Shown here one piece after another: positions 9,348 through 17,736 of a DNA stretch of 41,960 bases. Source of the stretch: Pseudomonas batumici. Its GTDB lineage: Bacteria; Pseudomonadota; Gammaproteobacteria; Pseudomonadales; Pseudomonadaceae. Within the stretch, counting starts at the first letter, position 1. Every line of letters begins with the position of its first letter. The translations under genes and the position numbers were made by a program. The notes beneath the pieces were generated by a model. The model worked only from the letters and a program-made list of their open reading frames with translations, ran no database searches and was not told the DNA's origin. The stretch is from the NCBI RefSeq assembly GCF_000820515.1, contig NZ_JXDG01000111.1, forward strand, positions 1-41,960, given 5' to 3'.

Positions 9348-9538
9348 ATGCTGGCAGGGCGCTACCTCATTTTCAGACGGCTCAGCAGGTGGCTTGCATG
9401 CGCCATCCCTGTGTTTGTCAGCGTTTTTCTCGGTTTTTACCCGCTAAAACGGATTGTCCGCAAACCTGTTTGTTGACTGACGCCCGGCTTGTTCCTGATG
9501 ACACTGATGTCTCGACCTCAATCTATCAGGAGCTTTTC

Positions 9539-10351
9539 ATGTCCAATCCATTTCCATTCACTCTCGGTCCGTTGCGCAGTTCCATGGAGCTGACGCTTCA
9601 CACTCATTACGCGGCTCGTATTTGGCAGGGCAGACCGGCTGGCGAAGAGAAGAGCGGCATCATCAGCCTCAACGGTTTCGTCAGCTTGATGAACAAGATC
9701 ATGCGTGGGGCCGAGCAGGATGACCCATACGCCGACTTCTGGATGATCCGTATCCACGAGAAGCTCGAGCACTCGAAAGATGCATTTACGCTGATTCGAG
9801 ATCGGCTGGATGAGCGGATGGGGAGTCTGCCCACTGCGATCCGTGTGGGTGAAAATTTCAATGTTCACCCTGTCACGTTGCCGCTCTACATCAACACCCA
9901 GTTGGGCTTCTTGGCGGTGTATCTGCTGATCGACTACGACAATATCGTTCGCCGGTTGCTGTTGGCTCACCGCACCGCCTTGATGGGGCGTCGAGAAATG
10001 GAGCGCTGGATTAATGCAGGCGGGCATGTATTGCGTAGCCTGTTTGGCTTGGCTCAACAGTTCAAGCTTTCTGGGACGACCCGTGAAGACTTCATCGCTA
10101 ACAATGCCGTAGCACGTGAGGCGAGAGAGCGGTTTGGGGAGTTGCCGACGGATGTGCTGGAGGGCACTCGGCGTTGTGAGTTCGCGCCTGCGATCATTCG
10201 GCGCCGGGTGAATGATGAGGGGCGGCTGGAGGTAGTTGAAGCAGGGGTTGAGGACGGGGCCGAGGTTGAGGGCACAGCGGGCGAGAGTCGGGTGAATTCG
10301 AGCGTAGGTTCGGCAGACGAAGTGATGGGCTCCGAGCGCTTGGGAGGGTAA
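9539..10351 (+). CDS. TIGR03761 (PFL_4669) family ICE protein
   Basis: A 270-aa protein starting MSNPFPFTLGPLRSS behind TCAGGAGC. It has the conserved features of the PFL_4669 family: a HTHYAARIWQGR stretch near the N-terminus, GRPAGEEKSGI, a central LPLYINTQLGFLAVYLLIDYDNIVR segment, and the ALMGRREMERWI / VLRSLFGLAQ helices. The family occurs only in PFGI-1-class integrating conjugative elements and has no known biochemical role. The C-terminal 50 residues are acidic and low complexity. The stop is followed after 4 bases by the next ATG, so both belong to one operon. Confidence 0.9.
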   Translation: MSNPFPFTLGPLRSSMELTLHTHYAARIWQGRPAGEEKSGIISLNGFVSLMNKIMRGAEQDDPYADFWMIRIHEKLEHSKDAFTLIRDRLDERMGSLPTAIRVGENFNVHPVTLPLYINTQLGFLAVYLLIDYDNIVRRLLLAHRTALMGRREMERWINAGGHVLRSLFGLAQQFKLSGTTREDFIANNAVAREARERFGELPTDVLEGTRRCEFAPAIIRRRVNDEGRLEVVEAGVEDGAEVEGTAGESRVNSSVGSADEVMGSERLGG

Positions 10352-10355
10352 TGCC

Positions 10356-10928
10356 ATGTCTGTTTCAGGAGACACTTTGGATGGCTCTCGCCCAATGGAG
10401 CCGGGGGCTGGGGAAAAACACACTGCCTTCCAGCCGCTGCAACACACTGCCTTCCAGGCATTGGAACACACCGCCTTCCCCAAAAGGTTGTTAAGGCCTT
10501 TTAAGGGTAAGGGGGAGCTACTCGAACTCGGGGACGAGTACAGCCAACTGACGAACAGCCTGATCGAGTTAGCCATTCAGGGCGTATTGGCCCAGGCGGA
10601 GCGTTACCCATTCACGTTGTTACCCATTCGATTGACGAGACAGTCCACCGGAGCAGGCACGGTGTTCTTGCGTTGGAGCCGGGTGGATCGCAGCAAGATG
10701 GGCGTGGACCTGTGGGCGGAGCTGATTCGCGATGAGCGCACATCCATCAACCTGGTACCCGATCTCTATGAGTTGGAGCTCCAGCGGATCGTGATCAACA
10801 TGCAGATCAGCCTGACCCACAGCATCAGTCGCCAGGCGTTCCTGTGCGCTTGCAAGGTGGAGGTGGCCGACCAGGTTTACCGTCAGCGAATGGATCAACA
10901 CATCAGCCGTGACACGGAGGGGAACTGA
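10356..10928 (+). CDS. DUF3158 family ICE protein
   Basis: A 190-aa protein. From about residue 48 it matches the DUF3158 pattern: LRPFKGKGELLELGDEY, RYPFTLLPIRL, STGAGTVFLRW, SKMGVDLWAELI and YELELQRIVINMQISL. DUF3158 is a fixed member of PFGI-1-class ICE blocks and of unknown function. Odd here: the N-terminal region carries three tandem HTAFxxLx units (residues about 25-46) encoded by imperfect 24-base direct repeats, which look like an internal expansion. The ATG at 10356 has GGGAGGG upstream and lies 4 bases after the preceding stop; the SSB gene follows after 2 bases. Confidence 0.87.
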   Translation: MSVSGDTLDGSRPMEPGAGEKHTAFQPLQHTAFQALEHTAFPKRLLRPFKGKGELLELGDEYSQLTNSLIELAIQGVLAQAERYPFTLLPIRLTRQSTGAGTVFLRWSRVDRSKMGVDLWAELIRDERTSINLVPDLYELELQRIVINMQISLTHSISRQAFLCACKVEVADQVYRQRMDQHISRDTEGN

Positions 10929-10930
10929 CC

Positions 10931-11338
10931 ATGTCTACCCATTTTTGGGGCGAGGGCAACATCGGCACGAAGCCTGAGTTCAAGGAGATCCCCAACGGTA
11001 ACAACGAGCCTTACCGGTTGCTTCGGCTGAACGTGTACTTCGATAATCCGATTCCGAAAAGCGATGGCGAATACGAGGACCGAGGTGGGTACTGGGCAGG
11101 TGTTGAGGTCTGGCACAAGGACGCCGAACGTTACTCAGAGCTCTATCGCAAGGGGATGCGAGTGCTGGTCATAGGGCGAATGCTCATGGACAAGTGGGAG
11201 GATGATAAAGGCGTCGAATGCCGGGCGATGAAGGTTCAGGCCAGTCGCGTGGGGATATTGCCGCATCGTGTCGAGATCGTTGTCATGGCGGCTCAGGAGC
11301 GCTCTGTGCCGGCCCCTGAGGCTGATGAGCCGGAATGA
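10931..11338 (+). CDS. ssb: ICE-type single-stranded DNA-binding protein
   Basis: A 135-aa OB-fold protein. MSTHFWGEGNIGTKPEFKEI, RLNVYFDNP and YWAGVEVWHKDAERYSELYRKGMRVLVIGRM follow the SSB pattern (GxxGxxPE, then W at the strand before a K-GxxVxVxGR loop). The C-terminus ends EADEPE rather than the DDxPF tail of housekeeping SSB, typical of ICE-borne copies. It would coat single-stranded DNA during conjugative replication. In related ICEs topB and other replication genes usually follow; none are found here, so the conserved block stops at this gene. Confidence 0.88.
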   Translation: MSTHFWGEGNIGTKPEFKEIPNGNNEPYRLLRLNVYFDNPIPKSDGEYEDRGGYWAGVEVWHKDAERYSELYRKGMRVLVIGRMLMDKWEDDKGVECRAMKVQASRVGILPHRVEIVVMAAQERSVPAPEADEPE

Positions 11339-11431
11339 AGGGGAGGGCGTTGAGTTGGAGGGCAGCGGTTCCTGGGAGGGGCTGCTGTCACTCTTGAGTT
11401 ACTCCATACCGGTTATCAGTGCACTGAGACG

Positions 11432-11572
11432 TCAACCGGGTAGGCGGACTGCAGGCACTTCATCAATGTACTCATCCCCATCGATCCAATCGCGGTAGCC
11501 CCGTCCACGGGCAGGGCCGTAAGGATGTGCTCTGGATTTTCTTGGGGGGCTGTCTATATTTTCTTTTCCCAT
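11432..11572 (-). CDS. Possible small ORF (46 aa)
   Basis: A 46-aa minus-strand frame reading MGKENIDSPPRKSRAHPYGPA and then RGRGYRDWIDGDEY. It has a plausible amino-acid mix and a charged, aromatic core (GRGYRDWIDG), but no clear ribosome site. It fills much of the 11339-11593 gap between the SSB gene and the cysteine-enzyme-like gene. It could instead be the remains of a longer ICE gene. Confidence 0.35.
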   Translation of the reverse strand: MGKENIDSPPRKSRAHPYGPARGRGYRDWIDGDEYIDEVPAVRLPG

Positions 11573-11593
11573 TAACTGTGCAGGCTGTTAGGT

Positions 11594-12487
11594 GTGAAAA
11601 TTACTCTTGATGATGCGGAGTTGTTGCAGAAAATCAAACTTGCAGACGCTGTGATAGCTGTGGTTAAGGCAGTGTTGGGCAATACGCCGTTGAATCAGCG
11701 CAAGGAGATTGAAAGATTAGATGTGGATGTGTTGGGGGATTTGAACTCCTATACGAGAATCGGGATCGCAAAGCAGTACTTTCTCGAGATTGGTGATAAG
11801 AAAAGGCAGCTCAGTCAGGAGTTGCAAGAGAAACATAAGGCTCGATTTGATAATAACTATATTCGGGGTGGGTATTCCAACAAAATAGTCAATCATAGGC
11901 CAAAGGTGGTGGTGGCTTCTTTACACGAAGAGGAGCGAGGTGTTTGCCAAGACTATGCATCGTTGGCCTATGCATTGCTGCGAGAGTATCTCCCAGCCTC
12001 GGAGAAGGTGAGCTACATATACTCTAAAAGCATTGTTCATTTTTATTGTGCGATTGGCGATTTCGATGTGAGGAATGCCTCTAATAAAATAATCGTCGTT
12101 GATCCTTGGTATACAAAAGCTCAGGCTATTTTGTGGCAGCACAGTCACCACAAAGCGCAAAATTTTGGTGGTGCGGTTATCTATTGTAAGCCAGGGAAGG
12201 CGAGTCGGGATGTTGCTACTGATCCGCCTAGTACAGAATATGCTGTTAGGTTGATAGCATCTGCTCGGCATAAATTTGAGGAAACCGCGAAATCGTGTCG
12301 CCTGAGATTTGATAGGACATTGGAAGGGAGGTTGGGTAAGGGGGAGTATTATGAAGAGGATCCCAGGGCGTTGGATACTCAGGCTTACGCACATGCACTC
12401 AATAGAAATAACAGCGCTCAATATGGTAATAATGTTTATACATATAAGGATAACTCGAGGCTTGTCGAGTATGTTGCACCGGATTGA
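11594..12487 (+). CDS. Papain/transglutaminase-like Cys-His-Asp protein, candidate effector
   Basis: A 297-aa protein from a GTG start with only a weak ribosome site. The central part (about 115-180) has EERGVCQDYASLAYALL, then SIVHFYCAIGD, then KIIVVDPWY. This ordered Cys...His...Asp arrangement, with the Cys at the start of a helix in a GxCxDYA context, is the hallmark of transglutaminase-like/papain-fold enzymes. Such proteins include bacterial effectors that modify host or competitor proteins. No signal peptide or membrane segment is seen. The gene is distinctly AT-richer than the ICE core, suggesting cargo from elsewhere. A small frameshifted gene starts with TGAATG overlap right after it. 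Which family member it is, and whether it is secreted, cannot be told. Confidence 0.7.
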   Translation: MKITLDDAELLQKIKLADAVIAVVKAVLGNTPLNQRKEIERLDVDVLGDLNSYTRIGIAKQYFLEIGDKKRQLSQELQEKHKARFDNNYIRGGYSNKIVNHRPKVVVASLHEEERGVCQDYASLAYALLREYLPASEKVSYIYSKSIVHFYCAIGDFDVRNASNKIIVVDPWYTKAQAILWQHSHHKAQNFGGAVIYCKPGKASRDVATDPPSTEYAVRLIASARHKFEETAKSCRLRFDRTLEGRLGKGEYYEEDPRALDTQAYAHALNRNNSAQYGNNVYTYKDNSRLVEYVAPD

Positions 12488-12672
12488 ATGTCTTGGTGGG
12501 CTCGCTTTAAGGATTTGCTGGCGGGTGTCGGAACATCATGGTGGGAGAGACTGTCCTTGCCAAGGTAGCCGCCGAGCAAGCCGGGGCACTGAAACAGTAC
12601 GCAATAGACACGGGAAGAGGCTTGAGCTCGTCGTGGCTTACAATCAGCGCGCCATCCTCAGTTCAGTCATAG
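12488..12672 (+). pseudogene. Frameshifted small gene coupled to the cysteine-enzyme gene
   Basis: ATG 12488 overlaps the upstream stop as TGAATG. Its frame gives MSWWARFKDLLAGVGTSW and soon stops. A second frame, entered one base out of phase near 12535, continues with protein-like sequence VGETVLAKVAAEQAGALK to a TAG at 12670-12672. Joined, they would make one protein of about 60 residues. Either a real frameshift has inactivated a small partner (for example an immunity or chaperone protein) or the site is a programmed shift. Confidence 0.4.
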
Positions 12673-12681
12673 GGACATGTC

Positions 12682-13473
12682 ATGCGAACGAATCAACTCT
12701 TAGGCTCGCTGTGTTTCACCTTTCTGGTCATATCAGGCTGTCAGAGCCCTACGCAAGAAGCGCTTAGGTCACCAGTCCCCATGCGGGCGGCTGCTGTGTC
12801 GAACATCGTCACGCTCGATAAGGGCGGCTTCGTGCTGACGTATGACTGCACGAACCACACAGCGTTGCGCTATCAGTATGTGCTGACCGCCGATACCGGT
12901 TCGGTGCCGCGTCCTTCGTCGTTTCGCCTGGACCCGGATCTGCCCAGTGGCTGTGGTCAGCAGTCCAGTGCGGCGACTTACTCCAGTGTCAGCGGGTGGG
13001 ACCGGGGCCACCTCGTGACCTCCAACCACATGGACTACGACGAGACGTACATTCGTCGCGCCAACTACATGACCAACATCGTGCCGCAGGTGGGCACCTT
13101 CAACCGCGGTATCTGGAAGCAGGCGGAGGAGGTTGCCGAGTGCTATCGGGACCTGGCGACGGTTCACGTCTACGGCGGTGTGGTCTACAACGATCCGTCG
13201 AACGACTACTTCGAGGCCTCCCACGGCATCCGCACGCCTGACTATTTCTGGAAAACCGTCGTCACCACGAACGCGGCCGGGGAGACCCAGGCCATCAGTT
13301 GGTACATTCCCAATCAGGCCGGGCTGGGTAATCTGGACACTTACATTCGAAGCATCAATGAGCTCGAAGCAGAGGTCGGGGCTGAGAGCGTGAACATCCC
13401 GGTGTCGGCCAGTGTGAAGGCGCAAAAGCCGGCGGCCACTTGGCCGAAACCGAGTGGGTGTGACCTCAGCTAG
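12682..13473 (+). CDS. DNA/RNA non-specific endonuclease (NUC1 family), lipoprotein
   Basis: A 263-aa protein with a lipoprotein signal: hydrophobic LLGSLCFTFLVISGC with the lipobox ISGC, giving a lipid-modified Cys at about residue 20. The mature part has the beta-beta-alpha-metal nuclease core: GWDRGHLVTSNHMD (catalytic His in the DRGH motif, about 110) and VGTFNRGIWKQAEE (metal-binding Asn and the following helix). The length fits the family. It should cut DNA and RNA in the periplasm or outside the cell, for nutrient use, defence against incoming DNA, or antagonism. AGGGAC precedes the ATG. No immunity protein is obvious. Confidence 0.9.
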   Translation: MRTNQLLGSLCFTFLVISGCQSPTQEALRSPVPMRAAAVSNIVTLDKGGFVLTYDCTNHTALRYQYVLTADTGSVPRPSSFRLDPDLPSGCGQQSSAATYSSVSGWDRGHLVTSNHMDYDETYIRRANYMTNIVPQVGTFNRGIWKQAEEVAECYRDLATVHVYGGVVYNDPSNDYFEASHGIRTPDYFWKTVVTTNAAGETQAISWYIPNQAGLGNLDTYIRSINELEAEVGAESVNIPVSASVKAQKPAATWPKPSGCDLS

Positions 13474-13608
13474 AGAGGGGGCGGTATGGGGGGAGGGAGT
13501 GGATCAGCCGGGAGGTTATTCGGCTCAAATGGCAAACCGCTGGCTATGTCATTTCTGCGCGCGAGCTCTCTCTGTTTTTCATCAGTCTGATAAATGCCCG
13601 GACACCTT

Positions 13609-13947
13609 ATGGACTTTCACCATTTAAAACGCCTGATCCATGGGGAGACGGAATATGCGTCTCCTGTTGAGTTTCTCATTGAGGTGCTGGAGGCCTCCGT
13701 TGAGCTGGTGTCGATTCCAGAGAATGAGTTCTGCTGGTCATCTTGGGCCGATATGGAAGAAGCAAGAGCAGAGCTGGAGGGCTTGATTCGTTTACTGAAA
13801 GGTGGGGCTTTGCCCGAAAGGATAAGCGTTGCTGTTCTGTTTGCACCCACAGGTCCGCTGCAAGAGGTCAGTATGAGCAGTGGATGGGCGAATACCTACC
13901 TGAAGGTTGCTGAAAAATACGATGATGCTGAGGCGCTGTTGTGGTGA
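13609..13947 (+). CDS. Conserved small Pseudomonas hypothetical protein
   Basis: A 112-aa acidic protein (MDFHHLKRLIHGE...). Two ATGs (13594 and 13609) are possible and neither has a strong ribosome site; 13609 is given since homologue-like sequence begins there. The second half (VLFAPTGPLQEVSMSSGWANTY) is strikingly conserved-looking and resembles a widespread Pseudomonas protein of unknown function. It follows the nuclease gene by about 135 bases in the same direction. An immunity function for the nuclease is conceivable but not shown. The 13948-14210 stretch after it contains no gene that I can support. Confidence 0.65.
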   Translation: MDFHHLKRLIHGETEYASPVEFLIEVLEASVELVSIPENEFCWSSWADMEEARAELEGLIRLLKGGALPERISVAVLFAPTGPLQEVSMSSGWANTYLKVAEKYDDAEALLW

Positions 13948-14210
13948 GTGACGTGTCATCCCGCTGAGCAGCGACTGACTCCTCCCCCGCATCTTGCCAG
14001 CGGGTGCGACCGACCACATCTACGGCCAATGACTACTTCACGCCCTGAGGCAGTCAGTCAACCTAAACGGGCTTTTCAACAGAGTCGGTCGGTGACCTGC
14101 AGCTTTCGACTCGAACTGGGCATTGGCGGAGATAGTTGTTGAGCGACAGCAGTCGCCAGTTGATGGGCATTGAGCTGCCCGCCGCAGGACAGGCAGCGGG
14201 CTTTGGTAGG

Positions 14211-16202
14211 CTAGCGGTCGCTCACCTGTTGCAGCTTAATCTGGCGCAACTGGTCGGCGATACCAGCGTGAACCTGGGCGACCGGGTGCACGGCCCCGGA
14301 CATCCAATCGGTTGTGATCAGGCCTCTGGCGTTGAATACCGCCTGGGTCATGACCGCATCGTTGCTGGTGCGCAAGCCGCGCAGTCGGCTGTCAGTATAG
14401 GGCTCCCATTCTTGCACGTGCGCCAGTGGCATACCGGAGGTATCTTTCCACCCGACTATGGTCGGGTCTAGAGCAAAGAGGCGTTTGGCGTCTTCTGCCT
14501 CTTTAACCTGCTGCAAACCCTTGGCACTGAGGAAAAAATCGTCGTATGTCCATGCAAATCGATCCGGAATAGGACATCCCCCCTGCTGGACGCAGGCTGG
14601 GGCCACCGAGCACATAGAACGTAGCCCGTCTTTGGAGGCAAAGCCCGCCTGGCTCTCTAGAGTCAACCAGCCCATCTTGTTGATGGCTTTACGCTGGGCT
14701 TTTTGCAATGGGCCGATGAACTGCTCCTTAACTAGTAGGCCATCCGTTTTATCGATCTGGAAGATGAAGTTCTTCGCGTGACGGCGGAGGAAGGGGATCT
14801 GCTCCGTCTCGACCATAAACATCTGAGTCAGCGCCACATTGCCGACCGAGAGTCGGTTGGTGCAGTTTTCCGTAATTGTGTCAGGTAGAGGATCCGGGTA
14901 GACCAGCATAGTGACCCGGGTGGGCGGCACATGAAGGACGTGCTGCAACGACCAGTCGAGATCTTGGTACATTGGCAATGCTTGCTTGGTAGCCATGCGA
15001 CCAGCTACGGCGGGATCAATCACCTCAATTCGACTGGATTCCCGGAGCATCTCCAAGGCGAACTCGCGCACACTGTTGAATACCCCGCGCGTGGCTGTGG
15101 AAGGCACCAGGGCCCACTTGACCACGGAAGAGAAGCCAAAGTCGTTGCCACCAAAGGCCAGAAGCACTTCATCAACCGGTTGAAGGTCGTCAGCGCAACG
15201 CTGGTAGGTGAATTCGCCGTAGTAGGGACTCTTGCGTAGCCCGGCCTCTTCTGGCCGCATCTGTTTGCGCTCCTCACCTTTTGGCGCACTGGGGCACAGC
15301 AGGTCGAGTGCAGCATTCAGTTGTGAGCGGTTGAGGCGCGGCGCTGGGAAGGGCGAGAGAATGTTGCCGCCATCACGCGCCGGGGTGTTGCGCACTCGTG
15401 TGACGTTGCCGAAGCCAGGCGGGTTTAGCTGGGCGCGGAAGAAGCCGTCGTACAATTCTGCTCCGGAGCAGGCAAAGGAGGCGAAGCGCACTACCCGATG
15501 AGGATCACTCATGGCCAATTCCAACGCGTAAAGTGACTGCCAGGACAGGAACGAGCGGTGGCAGGTTTCATCCCACCATTGGGCCGAGGTGCTATAGCGA
15601 TAGTTGCCATAGTGCTTCATGAGAAACCAGTCGCGGGAGACCACCGATGTGTAACCCGCTTGGTTTCCCAGTTTGGCCGCATGATCCGGATTGCCCTCTC
15701 CAGCGGCAAAGGAGTCGCCCAGGGCCAGGATAGTGTGGCCGTTGATGCGCTCGGACGTGAGAGGCTTCTCCGCCGGGCCGTCGTGTTCGACGCGGATGCT
15801 AAATTCGACGTTTTCCGGTAATGGGCGGGAGCGCACCACGCGTTTACAGGGCACGTCTCGTGCAACAGGTACCTCGTTTACGTACCACGTACAACGACTG
15901 GCACTGTCAGTCGTCAGCCACAAGAGGATTTCATGCTGGCCATTGAACAGCCGGGCTTTGTCATACTGGCCGGTGAGGTTGTTCCAAATGGTGGAATTGA
16001 CCGGCAGCAGGTCACGTAGTCGCTGTGCATCCTGTCCGGCCATAAACTGCTCTGCCGTGGCCCCTGCCGGCCAAGCGGCCTTCAGCCGCTGGAAGTCTGC
16101 TTCATTTCTGAACTGGGGAAACCCGTTGGCCACCTCCCACTTAATGTCGGCCAAGCTGGTTGTTGCCCAGGCCATCACGAGAGCTCCCATAATCGCACGC
16201 AT
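14211..16202 (-). CDS. Secreted SGNH/GDSL-type hydrolase, large
   Basis: A 663-aa protein starting MRAIMGALVMAWATTSLADI, a Sec signal peptide with likely cleavage after SLA. The start ATG (16202) has a perfect AAGGAGGATGT ribosome site. SGNH blocks are visible: ILALGDSFAAGEGN (block I, nucleophile Ser, about residue 160), LLAFGGNDFGFSS (block III, Asn), and near the C-terminus DWMSGAVHPVAQVH, with the catalytic His in the block V position. The catalytic core is interrupted by long insertions, and the protein is about twice the usual GDSL length. Six or more Cys suit an exported protein. Esterase or carbohydrate-deacetylase activity in the periplasm or outside is expected; substrate unknown. 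It is divergent from a membrane protein gene. Confidence 0.82.
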   Translation of the reverse strand: MRAIMGALVMAWATTSLADIKWEVANGFPQFRNEADFQRLKAAWPAGATAEQFMAGQDAQRLRDLLPVNSTIWNNLTGQYDKARLFNGQHEILLWLTTDSASRCTWYVNEVPVARDVPCKRVVRSRPLPENVEFSIRVEHDGPAEKPLTSERINGHTILALGDSFAAGEGNPDHAAKLGNQAGYTSVVSRDWFLMKHYGNYRYSTSAQWWDETCHRSFLSWQSLYALELAMSDPHRVVRFASFACSGAELYDGFFRAQLNPPGFGNVTRVRNTPARDGGNILSPFPAPRLNRSQLNAALDLLCPSAPKGEERKQMRPEEAGLRKSPYYGEFTYQRCADDLQPVDEVLLAFGGNDFGFSSVVKWALVPSTATRGVFNSVREFALEMLRESSRIEVIDPAVAGRMATKQALPMYQDLDWSLQHVLHVPPTRVTMLVYPDPLPDTITENCTNRLSVGNVALTQMFMVETEQIPFLRRHAKNFIFQIDKTDGLLVKEQFIGPLQKAQRKAINKMGWLTLESQAGFASKDGLRSMCSVAPACVQQGGCPIPDRFAWTYDDFFLSAKGLQQVKEAEDAKRLFALDPTIVGWKDTSGMPLAHVQEWEPYTDSRLRGLRTSNDAVMTQAVFNARGLITTDWMSGAVHPVAQVHAGIADQLRQIKLQQVSDR

Positions 16203-16557
16203 ACATCCTCCTTGAAGACGGTTGAGCACTGGTCATGCGCAATTACCAGTGTGTCTTGATCATGGCAATCCGCCAGTGTCGCGGCCTTACAATATCGACC
16301 GTTCGTCCTTAAAAATTTCCCGCAGGTCAATAAGCATCAAGTATTGCGTCCGGTTCTGGCTGGTTGCTGCCGGTGGCCAGACCTGCGCTGGGGGAAACTC
16401 CTATACAGCGTCGAGCTGATTCATCCCTAGGAGCGTTCGGCGCTCGCGATCCAGCTCATTTTCGGCGTCCGCGTGTATCCTGCGCGCCGACGCTTGCCCA
16501 GGAAGGCCGGCCCTGCCGGTCAAACCGAACTATCCCCGACAGGAGTTGGAAAGAGAG

Positions 16558-17532
16558 ATGACTAAAGAAATTGAGCAGCAGCTCGAACGCATCCATCACG
16601 AGCTGAGCGGTTCCGAAAGGGACCTGTTCAGTAAATCCCCGAGGTCGTTGAAGTACTACGTGCAGGATATCCAGCGCAGATTGTCCGATTGGCTGAGCGA
16701 GCGCCGCGACCAACAGGACAAACAGCGCCATGACTTGCTCCGCGCTATGGTGGTGATTGGCGTAATCGGAGTCGTGCTGGCCATTGCGCGTTCTGCTGCC
16801 AGTGACATGGCGTGGGTGCGCGAACATACCCTGGCATTTCGGCTGTGGGGTGTGAGCTTGTGTCTGATTTTCGTCGGCGTGCTGGTGGAGCGCTCGTCAG
16901 TGGTGAGGTCGTTGTGGAGTTTCGCCGTCACCAAGTTCTTGCTGTCGCTGATCCTCTCTGGGGTGGTGTTCTATGCGCGCGGCAGAGCGGCGGGGTACAT
17001 CAATGGGGTCTTCCATGTGGACGCCTCCGCCTTGCCCATCACCCTAGTCCTGACCACTGGCCTTGTGCTGTTCAAACTGTTGGTACCTTTCGCGCTGACC
17101 ATCGCGGCGCTGATACTGGCGCTGCACGCCTTGCTCATCATTAGTTGGGTCAAACATTATCGCGTGGGGAAAACGAGTGGAGATTTCCCGTGGTTCTCAA
17201 TGCTGTGTAGTGCGGTGGCGGGTGTGATTCTGTTTTTCGGTTGGAGTTGGCCCAGCGATCAGTTGAGCGATACGCGCATTCCGGAGAAGGTCTACCTGAT
17301 CGCAGAAGCGCTGGATTTCAACCAAAGACATGAATGCGCGAATGTCGATCCCGAGCGTCCTGTGGTTTTTCTCGGTGCTGGCCAGGAGTCCGTGCTGGTG
17401 GCGCCGTACCGCTTGGAGGACTTCGACTTTGCCACTTTCTTCGAGACCAGGGTGACGGTGCCGACCCTTTTCGTACGAGAGAAATGCGAGTACAAGCCAC
17501 TGCCGACCCCGGATCCATTGAGCGGCTATTGA
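16558..17532 (+). CDS. Multi-pass membrane protein, unknown function
   Basis: A 324-aa protein beginning MTKEIEQQLERIHHELSGSE. An earlier TTG in frame is less likely because CAGGAG lies just before it. A charged N-terminal helical part (1-60) is followed by about six membrane segments: AMVVIGVIGVVLAIA, LWGVSLCLIFVGVLV, FLLSLILSGVVFYA, a double hydrophobic stretch around LVLTTGLVLFKLLVPF / TIAALILALHALLI, and MLCSAVAGVILFFGW. The C-terminal 90 residues are soluble, contain two Cys and probably face the periplasm. No family recognised. It is divergent from the SGNH hydrolase across a 355-bp intergenic region in which I see no gene; the two may work together. Confidence 0.75.
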   Translation: MTKEIEQQLERIHHELSGSERDLFSKSPRSLKYYVQDIQRRLSDWLSERRDQQDKQRHDLLRAMVVIGVIGVVLAIARSAASDMAWVREHTLAFRLWGVSLCLIFVGVLVERSSVVRSLWSFAVTKFLLSLILSGVVFYARGRAAGYINGVFHVDASALPITLVLTTGLVLFKLLVPFALTIAALILALHALLIISWVKHYRVGKTSGDFPWFSMLCSAVAGVILFFGWSWPSDQLSDTRIPEKVYLIAEALDFNQRHECANVDPERPVVFLGAGQESVLVAPYRLEDFDFATFFETRVTVPTLFVREKCEYKPLPTPDPLSGY

Positions 17533-17736
17533 AAGTCGGTCTCCAATTGGCTTTCTCTGGCTGGCGAATACGGTGATGATATAGCCCTGGCCTTAGCCAC
17601 ACTGTAGATCTTCAGGGTTCATGCGGGCCGGCGCAGACTTCGGCAGCTGCTACAGCGCGGGCCTTTCGATTGTCGGTGGTGGCGGAGCGCGCTTCTGGAC
17701 GAAAACGGACTCGGCCAACGTGCAATCAGCCAACCG

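Noticed and set aside
9518..10576. 352-aa open frame on the minus strand opposite the TIGR03761 and DUF3158 genes
   Set aside because: Low-quality composition (Ser/Arg/Pro runs), no ribosome site; the plus strand holds recognised families with good starts.
11268..11498. 76-aa plus-strand frame after the SSB gene
   Set aside because: Mostly overlaps the SSB 3' end in another frame; Ser/Arg-rich without motif.
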